Source of the DNA: an uncultured Alphaproteobacteria bacterium
GTDB taxonomy: Bacteria > Pseudomonadota > Alphaproteobacteria > RF32 > CAG-239
DNA: 64,000 bases
Reading direction: 5' to 3'
Assembly: GCA_944392295.1 (NCBI GenBank)
Contig: CALXWE010000002.1
Coordinates: 62,001 to 126,000 of the forward strand
This document shows, one piece after another, positions 54,256-61,426 of this stretch. Numbering within the stretch: the first letter of the stretch is position 1; the number at the start of each line of letters is the position of its first letter. The position numbers and the translations under genes are program-made. The notes beneath the pieces were generated by a model. That model was given only the letters and a program-made list of their open reading frames with translations. It made no database searches and was not told the origin of the DNA.

Positions 54256-57200
54256 TTAGTTCCTCCGATTTTGAGCTACTTCTTGCAATGCATAACCTGC
54301 TACCTGTTTATCCAAATTAATAAACGAGCCATTATTTTTTAGATAACCTATTACTTCACCGTCATATCCAGTAACTTGCCCATCGGCACCGAGATGTCCG
54401 ATGTATTGACCGTCGTTGGATACAATAGACGTTCCTACCTTATAAATACTTCCTAGTATGTTGTTTTGCGTATCTACCGCTAAACCGCCGGATAATACTC
54501 TGCCGATTATACCTCCGGAAACACCTCTGATACTACCGTCAAATTCAACATACCCGACAACTTTATCTTCATTGCTGATAACGATATCATTTTCAACAAC
54601 TTCTCCTATTAAATGACCTTCGTTATTGACTACTTTACCATCAGAAAATGTTTTACCGATAACCACATTTTTAGTATTAATTACACTGCCATCGGGCATT
54701 ACCGAGCCTATAACTTTGCCACCGAAATTAATAACTATACCACGTTTTAACAAGTTCATATTTTTATCGGTCGAGCCGCCGGGCAATACCGCGGTAATTA
54801 GTTTGCCGCTTAAATCGGCCACATTACCTTGCGAATCTGTGTATCCGACATATTTACCGAATAAATCTACCAAAATGCCCTCCGGAACAACCTCGCCTAA
54901 GATTTGCCCCTTTTCATCAACGATTAAACCTTCGCCGCTTTCATAACCGGCAACTTTGCCCTTGGTATTAATAACCGTACCGTCGGCATTGACATAGCCC
55001 AAATATGAACCGTCATAACCTATGGCTGCTCCTGTTTTTACCAAGCCTCCGCCATACGTGTTCTTTAAATCAAACCAACGACCTTTACTGTCAATTTGGC
55101 CCAAATATTCACCAAAACGGCTTACAACCCTGCCATCAGGATTTACAAATCCTACCGATTGACCTTTTTTATCAACAACTTTACCTTGCGGTATTACATG
55201 ACCGGCTTGACCAGCATAAAAGCTCAGACCGTCGCCGTAAATGCGGTCAACTACCACACCTTGATTGTTGTAAACATTGCCGTCGGCAAATAACCTACCG
55301 ATTACGGCTCCCTCAGAATTTACTACCGTTGTTTTTTCAGGGAAAGCGACACCGATAATCTTGTTGTTACGATCGGCAATATATTTATATAACAACAACT
55401 TAGCATCGGGATATTTTTGCAATCTTAAACTGCCGTCGCGGTCAAAGGTGTTAAGGTATTTACCGTCTAAATCAAATGCGTAAAAAGATTTTACACTTCT
55501 GCCGACATAGGTGCCGTCTTCATTAAACACCTCATCATTTACATTGCTGCAACCCATAGGCAATGATGCTTTGGATACAACCTGTCCACTAGTATTTAAG
55601 CGTCCAATCTCTCGACCAGAGCCATTTACAACAATTTTATATTGCATAACTTGTCCGATAACCGAACCATCTTCATTTAAAACACTTCCGTCAGGATTTA
55701 CACATCCGACATAACGTCCGTTATCTGATTTTACAATACCCTGTTCATCTGCCGAACCAAGATAATTGCATTGATTATCAAAAACTCTTCCGGTTTGAAC
55801 AACTTCGCCTAAATATAAGCCTTTATCATCATAAATGCTGCCGTCGGGATTTACGTGATAAGGCATATCCTGACCGTTTTTATTTACCACACCGTTCGGA
55901 TTTAACATACCAATATGCGAACAGCCCCAACCGACTACCAAACCGCTTCTTAAGCCTTTGGCAATAAACTTTGAACCATTGGCATCTTTTACTAATGTAT
56001 TAGGCAAGATTCTACCTAAAACCTGACCTTTTTCATTAACGACCTCTCCATTGGTGGAAATCTGACCCAAAACAGTTCCTGCCGGAGTAACCGGTATCAG
56101 CTCGGTACGAACAACAGCCCCGATTTTTACGGCACTGTTACTTATAATATTACCATCTTTATCTACCCGACCGATTACCTTGCCGTCACTGCCGATAACC
56201 TCGCCGTTTTTGTTTACATATCCGATAACATTACCATTCTCATCTAAGGCAAGATTAACATATTCTCCCGCGCGACCAATTATGTTACCATTAGCATCAA
56301 CCATGGTGCCGTCTTCAAGCATACGGCCGATAACTTTACCATTGGCATCAAGAACCGTACCGTCGGCTAAAACCTGACCGATTTTGTTACCATTGAAATC
56401 TACTATATTGCCGTTTTCATCTATATAACCGATGGCATTGCCATTGGCATCATAGTACAGCCGCCTGGAGGGACCCAACTTCCCCATTTTTTCGTTGGTT
56501 AACTTGTAGGCATCGCCATTTTCATCAACATAACCTATGGTCTCGCCTTGCTCATTAACAATTGAATTATCCGGCATAACTACGCCTAACACATTGCCAT
56601 TATCGTCAATTGCGGTTTTTCCGGGCTTGCTTACATGACCGATTACTTTACCGTTCATATCTACAACCTCGCCGTTTTCATTTAATCTGCCGATAACATT
56701 GCCGTCTTTATCAACTACCGTACCGTCTTCAAGTACTCTTCCGATTATGTTGCCGTTTTCATCATAAACATATCCGGCCTCAACAACTTTACCTAACGTT
56801 GAACCGTTTTCATCAACCACTGTACCGTTACCGAGCTCTCTTCCTATAAGATTGCCGTTGAAGTCTACCGCTTGTCCGTCGGCTGTAACATAACCTATAA
56901 CGTTACCCTTATCATCATAAATAAGTTTCTTATTGCCGGAAACTCCTATGATGTTACCATTTTCATCTACAATTAAGCCATCTTCGTTAACTCGTCCAAT
57001 TATGTTGCCGTTTTCATCACGAACATAACCGTCTTCATCCACATAACCGATGACTTTACCGTCAGGTCCGTAGGCATATCTTAACTTATCGGTATTTACA
57101 CCGGCTTTGCCTATAACATTACCTTCTTTATCAACGACAGTATTATCTGAATTGAGTGTACCTAACTCGTTACCATTTAAATCTACTGCTTTACCATCGG

Positions 57201-57879
57201 CGTTGATATAGCCGATAATATTACCGTTTTCATCACGAATAACCATACCGTCGCCAAAACCTGATGTTCCTGTTGTGCAGAAATTGCACTCCTCCTTGGT
57301 TATAGCCTTACCTTCAACCGGAATCTTTTGGGCTTTGGCACTCTCGGCACTGACATTAGTTTCATGCCATGAAACAATAAAGTTGTTTTGAACATTGCCC
57401 GCCTCGGTCGGAAGCCAGCGCATAGTGATGTTACAAGTCTGATTTCCTCTGAGCTCAAAACTTGTACAACCGTCTTGATATGTAAACCCGTCAAACGGAG
57501 GTTCCGCAAGTTTTACCGATACAATACGTATCGCCGCTTTGCCGTTGGTGCCGATGGTTAAAACATTTTTAGCCTCAGTGCCAAGCACAACCTGCCCCAT
57601 ACTGACCGGATTAGGCGTGGTCGTTATCGGAATTTCTTGTTCGTTAACATCTTCGAATTCAATGTTTTGTAACAATGGATTTGTGTTGTTTTCAAAGTTT
57701 AACACATCATCGTCGGCCGTAAAAACCGGCTCTTGGTAGTCCTGTGTGTTAGTGCCGCTTGAAAATAACAGCAACAACCCAAACAAAAATACCACAAACG
57801 AGGTTATACCCACAATTAAAATTATGCGGTTGGTTTTACGGACATATCTTTCCGAATGTGTTAATACTTCTTTATCCAT
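54256..57879 (-). CDS. membrane-anchored Ig-like and repeat protein, 1207 aa, probable inner-membrane half of VirB10
   Basis: The protein has a short cytosolic N-terminus, one membrane helix (about residues 17-40) and an Ig-like module (about 75-185) with a TIGTNGKAAIRIVSVKL strand, GCTSFELRGNQTCNITMRW and LPTEAGNVQNNF, which resembles ASH/Hydin-type domains of the choice-of-anchor type. From about residue 208 to the end it is an array of 17-residue repeats, e.g. DENGNIIGRVNEDGLIV. It has no VirB10 channel domain. Since it lies between virB9 and the VirB10-domain gene and has the topology of a VirB10 N-terminus, it is likely the inner-membrane half. The ATG at 57879 is chosen, eight bases after the virB9 stop; the frame is open further upstream inside virB9. 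Confidence 0.75.
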   Translation of the reverse strand: MDKEVLTHSERYVRKTNRIILIVGITSFVVFLFGLLLLFSSGTNTQDYQEPVFTADDDVLNFENNTNPLLQNIEFEDVNEQEIPITTTPNPVSMGQVVLGTEAKNVLTIGTNGKAAIRIVSVKLAEPPFDGFTYQDGCTSFELRGNQTCNITMRWLPTEAGNVQNNFIVSWHETNVSAESAKAQKIPVEGKAITKEECNFCTTGTSGFGDGMVIRDENGNIIGYINADGKAVDLNGNELGTLNSDNTVVDKEGNVIGKAGVNTDKLRYAYGPDGKVIGYVDEDGYVRDENGNIIGRVNEDGLIVDENGNIIGVSGNKKLIYDDKGNVIGYVTADGQAVDFNGNLIGRELGNGTVVDENGSTLGKVVEAGYVYDENGNIIGRVLEDGTVVDKDGNVIGRLNENGEVVDMNGKVIGHVSKPGKTAIDDNGNVLGVVMPDNSIVNEQGETIGYVDENGDAYKLTNEKMGKLGPSRRLYYDANGNAIGYIDENGNIVDFNGNKIGQVLADGTVLDANGKVIGRMLEDGTMVDANGNIIGRAGEYVNLALDENGNVIGYVNKNGEVIGSDGKVIGRVDKDGNIISNSAVKIGAVVRTELIPVTPAGTVLGQISTNGEVVNEKGQVLGRILPNTLVKDANGSKFIAKGLRSGLVVGWGCSHIGMLNPNGVVNKNGQDMPYHVNPDGSIYDDKGLYLGEVVQTGRVFDNQCNYLGSADEQGIVKSDNGRYVGCVNPDGSVLNEDGSVIGQVMQYKIVVNGSGREIGRLNTSGQVVSKASLPMGCSNVNDEVFNEDGTYVGRSVKSFYAFDLDGKYLNTFDRDGSLRLQKYPDAKLLLYKYIADRNNKIIGVAFPEKTTVVNSEGAVIGRLFADGNVYNNQGVVVDRIYGDGLSFYAGQAGHVIPQGKVVDKKGQSVGFVNPDGRVVSRFGEYLGQIDSKGRWFDLKNTYGGGLVKTGAAIGYDGSYLGYVNADGTVINTKGKVAGYESGEGLIVDEKGQILGEVVPEGILVDLFGKYVGYTDSQGNVADLSGKLITAVLPGGSTDKNMNLLKRGIVINFGGKVIGSVMPDGSVINTKNVVIGKTFSDGKVVNNEGHLIGEVVENDIVISNEDKVVGYVEFDGSIRGVSGGIIGRVLSGGLAVDTQNNILGSIYKVGTSIVSNDGQYIGHLGADGQVTGYDGEVIGYLKNNGSFINLDKQVAGYALQEVAQNRRN
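54290..57260 (-). repeat. tandem 17-residue (51-bp) repeats in the membrane-anchored protein
   Basis: Repeats are most regular near 56150-57260, where stretches such as ATTATGTTGCCGTTTTCATC recur exactly (about 56744 and 57000). They grow more degenerate toward 54300. About 58 units are estimated from the total length of about 990 residues. Confidence 0.8.
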
Positions 57880-57887
57880 AGTACTTT

Positions 57888-59543
57888 TTATTGAACCCTT
57901 ACTACACTGCAGAATACCCCATTGCGGCCAAGCTGACTGCAAATGTTATCGCCTACGTCTATTGACGATACGGGACCTATTCTTAAATGGAACAACTCTT
58001 TTCCTTGACCGTCGGCAGGTGCGTCTACCGAATAAAACGGCTGATACGAACTTAATACCGAAGAGTACTTCTTAGATAATTCACTCCACAGGCTCTCTAA
58101 GTTGCTTACATCGGCATCGGTACCTAATTCAACCGAAATGCTTGCCGCGTCATCGCCTTCAAATCCGCTTCCGTAGCGATATCCGGCAAGAGGACCTTCC
58201 GTAAAGCTTATATTTTCACGATCAAGTTTGTGCATCTTGGAATAATCTATGCCATCGGCCGAAGTTGACGATGCTTTAGCGCCGCTTTGACCACCTTGAA
58301 CGCCTTGCCCGCTTCCGGCACCACCTTTAGCAGCCGGATTTTGAACCGAACTTATTTGGTCTAAGCTGACCCCGACCGGCATTCCTCCGGCAGCATAATT
58401 ACCATATCCGCCCTGTCCGCCGTTTTGGCTGTTTGCCGAAAAGCCTCCGTTGGAGCCGGACGCCGACGTTTTACCCGAAGGTATTGCCGGTGATACATCC
58501 CAATCATTACCGTTATCAAAGGTTATGTTTTCTATACCGGCATCATCGGATCTTCTGGTCTTTAAACATACTATGCGTTTGCCGTTTCTTAAAACCATAT
58601 CGCCTACACCTTCGACAATGATTAAACGATTATTCGGACCTGCTGATCTGAAACCGACCGGTGTTTCTACACGTTCAACAATTAATGTTACTATCGGGCG
58701 CTGTATCATATTAAGAGCTTTTTCGCCAAAATCGATATACGTGAAAATATCATCACGCCATACCCGCTCTGGGGCAATAATAACATCATCAGGGTTAGGA
58801 ACATATACTTCTATATCAAACTTAAATTTTGTCGGGTCAAGCGGAATACTTTGAATCCAGTCTTCCTTTTGAAATCTTTTGGTAAAGGTTGAATCTACGG
58901 ATTTCCCGTTTCCACCCCTAAAAGAACTGGCGTTTACATGACCGCCGCCGGAAACGCTACCGAAACCGCCGACGGAACCCCCGTTTTTTTCGTCGTCCAC
59001 AACCTCTATATCAATAATAGAGTTGGTTAATCTTTCAGTATTAACACCTTCACTTCTGGCATAAAAGGCATATTTGTTGCCGGAGCGACCAAACACGATA
59101 ATGTTGGTATCTACACCGACCATCGCTCCCGATTTAGGATACAAAAGAAGTGTGTTAGGACCGGAAATGCGGCCATCAAAAGTCTTGCTGTCGCCGATGT
59201 ATACATCTTCAACCATTTCCCATTCAGGAAAATTAATCAGCGTTAACATTCCTTCTCTTAAACGAACCGGCAATACCAAATCCGGCGACCAGTAATAACG
59301 CGAATATGCCGGCTTGCTTTGACCTTCACCTAAGTTTTGCAAAGGATCAAGCCATGCACTTTGGACCATACCCAAAGAGTTTATGCCGCCGCCTCCCATA
59401 TAATTCATGTTCATTGGCTGATACATACCCTGACTTTGATCTGCGTTCTGGTTTAAGCTGTCTATGGTTGCTTGTGAACGTGCACTTACCGGCAACAATG
59501 CTAATGCTAATACCGAACATATTCTGAATATATAACGTTTCAT
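57888..59543 (-). CDS. virB9: VirB9/TrbG-family outer-membrane complex protein with C-terminal SPOR domain, 551 aa
   Basis: The protein has a signal peptide (about residues 1-24), then a VirB9-like N-terminal domain (VLPVRLREGMLTLINFPEW and DVYIGDSKTF, about 90-130) and a VirB9 C-terminal beta domain (IAPERVWRDDIFTYIDF, VETPVGFRSAGP and IVEGVGDMVLRNGKRIVCL, about 255-340). A Gly/Ser/Gln-rich linker follows. The last about 85 residues, with ISVELGTDADVSNLESLW and LFHLRIGPVSSIDVGD, resemble a SPOR peptidoglycan-binding domain. VirB9 normally ends after the beta domain, so the SPOR part is an unusual fusion. It would tie the outer-membrane channel to septal or denuded peptidoglycan. Confidence 0.8.
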   Translation of the reverse strand: MKRYIFRICSVLALALLPVSARSQATIDSLNQNADQSQGMYQPMNMNYMGGGGINSLGMVQSAWLDPLQNLGEGQSKPAYSRYYWSPDLVLPVRLREGMLTLINFPEWEMVEDVYIGDSKTFDGRISGPNTLLLYPKSGAMVGVDTNIIVFGRSGNKYAFYARSEGVNTERLTNSIIDIEVVDDEKNGGSVGGFGSVSGGGHVNASSFRGGNGKSVDSTFTKRFQKEDWIQSIPLDPTKFKFDIEVYVPNPDDVIIAPERVWRDDIFTYIDFGEKALNMIQRPIVTLIVERVETPVGFRSAGPNNRLIIVEGVGDMVLRNGKRIVCLKTRRSDDAGIENITFDNGNDWDVSPAIPSGKTSASGSNGGFSANSQNGGQGGYGNYAAGGMPVGVSLDQISSVQNPAAKGGAGSGQGVQGGQSGAKASSTSADGIDYSKMHKLDRENISFTEGPLAGYRYGSGFEGDDAASISVELGTDADVSNLESLWSELSKKYSSVLSSYQPFYSVDAPADGQGKELFHLRIGPVSSIDVGDNICSQLGRNGVFCSVVRVQ

Positions 59544-59563
59544 GTCTTAATTTACCTTTTCTT

Positions 59564-60307
59564 TTATGCCTTGTTATGCGACAGAGAGTATCTGTTTACC
59601 GTAAATCCTATCGGGTTATTCAAACGCTCTCCGTATTTAACCGTTTTGGGTACATACGAAACCCTTAGCGAAGCTGTCCAATAATTTACTTCCGGCGCAG
59701 CAGAATCAGGATACATATCTCGTGTTTCATATTCTACTTGCCATAAGCCTCGACCGAGCTCGTTAATGGTCATAATACGAACCATTCGTATGAGACCTTT
59801 CTTTCTTATTATTTCAAGCGCCGGTTTGGCTGTCTTTTCTATAAAAGATTCATAAACACCCGAGGCTGACATCTCTTGCAACTGACTGCCGGGCATCCAC
59901 CTTGATTCCATTTCAGCAATATCGTTGGTAAATGCACTCCTTAACAGAACATATTCTCTTACAAATACTTCCGTTATCGCTTTTTGATCTTCCATATTAC
60001 TTATCGGAATGATGTTATACACCTGCTCTTCTTTGTTTTCAAACGTTAACAAAAACGGCTCTAAACGATATAACGGAACAAGTTGGGCAATAGCCAGTAT
60101 TAAAACAAAGTTACAGCACAGGCTTATGGCGATAATTACCGCAAAAGCTCTGGCCGTCCATAAATATCGCTTCTCGCTGGCATTAACGATTATTTCTTCA
60201 TCTCGTCCGGCTCGCGACGGTTGCGGACGACGCCTTACCTGCTGCGTACCGCCTTGTCCGCCAAGTAAACGCTGCTGTGTATTGTTTATTCCTAAACGGT
60301 CAGCCAT
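59564..60307 (-). CDS. virB8: VirB8-family type IV secretion protein, second copy
   Basis: The 247-residue protein has an arginine/glycine-rich cytosolic N-terminus, one membrane helix (about residues 55-77) and a periplasmic domain with VREYVLLRSAF and a final NPIGFTVNRYSLS, both VirB8 features (VirB8 proteins end in NPLGFxVxxYxxxxE). VirB8 is an assembly factor that contacts VirB9 and VirB10. A second copy lies upstream at 60656-61414. This one differs in its Gly/Gln/Pro-rich N-terminus, which could contact a cytosolic partner. Confidence 0.83.
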   Translation of the reverse strand: MADRLGINNTQQRLLGGQGGTQQVRRRPQPSRAGRDEEIIVNASEKRYLWTARAFAVIIAISLCCNFVLILAIAQLVPLYRLEPFLLTFENKEEQVYNIIPISNMEDQKAITEVFVREYVLLRSAFTNDIAEMESRWMPGSQLQEMSASGVYESFIEKTAKPALEIIRKKGLIRMVRIMTINELGRGLWQVEYETRDMYPDSAAPEVNYWTASLRVSYVPKTVKYGERLNNPIGFTVNRYSLSHNKA

Positions 60308-60326
60308 ATCTCACCCTTTTGTTTTG

Positions 60327-60515
60327 CTATATTGTTGCTACAAACCAATCCGGCAAGGTCTTCGGAAGCTCTACCTCTATGCACGCGCAAGGCGATAACT
60401 TGAGCTCGTTTACGTCTTTACCTATTCCTACCGGCTCCGGCTCATAATAAGAACCAAACAAGCCACACGCCGATAATATTAATAGGCTTATTATTAAAAT
60501 TACCTTCTTATACAT
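60327..60515 (-). CDS. small lipoprotein, possible VirB7 equivalent, 62 aa
   Basis: The protein has a lipobox LILSAC with Cys17, so it is probably lipidated, and a short mature part with two further cysteines (SPCACIE). VirB7 in VirB-type systems is a similar tiny lipoprotein that stabilises VirB9, sometimes by a disulfide. Position between two VirB8-like genes and just before virB9 supports this, but the sequence is too short for firm assignment. The ribosome site GAGG lies about eight bases upstream. Confidence 0.65.
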   Translation of the reverse strand: MYKKVILIISLLILSACGLFGSYYEPEPVGIGKDVNELKLSPCACIEVELPKTLPDWFVATI

Positions 60516-60655
60516 TGCAATATTTCCTCTTGTCCAGACATTATCACATTAAACTCTTTATTTTTAAAAGTCTAATGTCATCCTTGTAAATCCCCAACTT
60601 ATCAACAAGTTAGAGTGATTTTGATTGTAGCATAACCTAAAAAGATTAATATAAA

Positions 60656-61414
60656 TTAAAGAATTTCAACTTCTGTTTGAGAATATCGTGTTACCGTGAA
60701 ACCTAACGGATTCATTAAACGTTTCGACATAAACATCCGCTCAGGTATGAAAAATGCCGTTACCGAGGCTGTCCAGTACCTGGTTACCAAAACCATACTG
60801 CCACTCTTATCATTCCTTACGTTAGGCGATAAATCGTAAGTGCGGAAATCGACCTTCCAAACCGGGCTCTTTTCTCCGCCTACTCGACCTATGGATATTA
60901 TTTCAACATCACGAACTACCCGATTTTTCAGTAAATCGTTTAATAACGGTAGCTGCTGCTTCCTAAAATTGTCAAATACCGTTGGCGATGATAAATATGA
61001 TACCATGCCTCCGGCAAACCATCTGGTTTGCATCTCTCTCTCATCGGTTAACACCGTGTTGCGCAACGTTACATATTGGCGAATAAATGTTTCCATCATT
61101 TGGTTGGCCGAGGACATATCTTGCGATATAGTCTCGTAACGAACCATAGATTCCGAGTTGTCTTGCTTAATTATTAAAAACGGCTCTACCGTTACTTCCG
61201 GAACTAGTTTGAATAACACTAAAGAAGCACTCGTAAAAAACGCTAACGAAAGTATGGCCAAAAATATCACTAACCTTGAAAGCCAGCAATAATACATCTC
61301 TTTGGCACTTCTTAGTTCCCTTACGGAATCTGTGACATAACTCCGCTGCATATTAACCGAATTGGCATCGGTAATTGCCAGCCTCTCACTTCCGTTTTCA
61401 AGTTGATCACTCAT
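60656..61414 (-). CDS. virB8: VirB8-family type IV secretion protein, first copy
   Basis: The 252-residue protein has a cytosolic N-terminus, one membrane helix (about residues 47-68) and a periplasmic domain with FIRQYVTLRNTVL, a YWTASVTAFFIPE strand and a C-terminal NPLGFTVTRYSQTEVEIL, close to the VirB8 consensus. The other VirB8-like protein (59564-60307) shares the same layout and the R-Q/E-Y-V-x-LR region. Two full-length copies could form a hetero-oligomer or serve two assembly steps. An in-frame GTG lies four codons upstream, right after the preceding stop; the ATG at 61414 is better placed for the GG-rich ribosome site. Confidence 0.85.
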   Translation of the reverse strand: MSDQLENGSERLAITDANSVNMQRSYVTDSVRELRSAKEMYYCWLSRLVIFLAILSLAFFTSASLVLFKLVPEVTVEPFLIIKQDNSESMVRYETISQDMSSANQMMETFIRQYVTLRNTVLTDEREMQTRWFAGGMVSYLSSPTVFDNFRKQQLPLLNDLLKNRVVRDVEIISIGRVGGEKSPVWKVDFRTYDLSPNVRNDKSGSMVLVTRYWTASVTAFFIPERMFMSKRLMNPLGFTVTRYSQTEVEIL

Positions 61415-61426
61415 AACTCTTTCCAC

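Noticed and set aside
54290-57260. CRISPR array, because of regular 51-bp periodicity
   Set aside because: The units are coding, in one long frame, without unique spacers or constant repeats of CRISPR type.
50040-57879. Assignment to a Dot/Icm (type IVB) system, with DotG/IcmE carrying repeats
   Set aside because: VirB8-type ends (NPLGFTVTRY), a VirB9 C-terminal domain, a VirB10 form with ILADKPIPAVL and IPAGSR, and the order VirB8-VirB9-VirB10-VirB11 fit a VirB-type system better. DotG-like repeats are a convergent likeness; I cannot fully exclude a hybrid.
57880-57942. Earlier start of the membrane-anchored repeat protein inside virB9
   Set aside because: The extra residues overlap the end of virB9 and precede the natural ATG at 57879, directly before the membrane helix.
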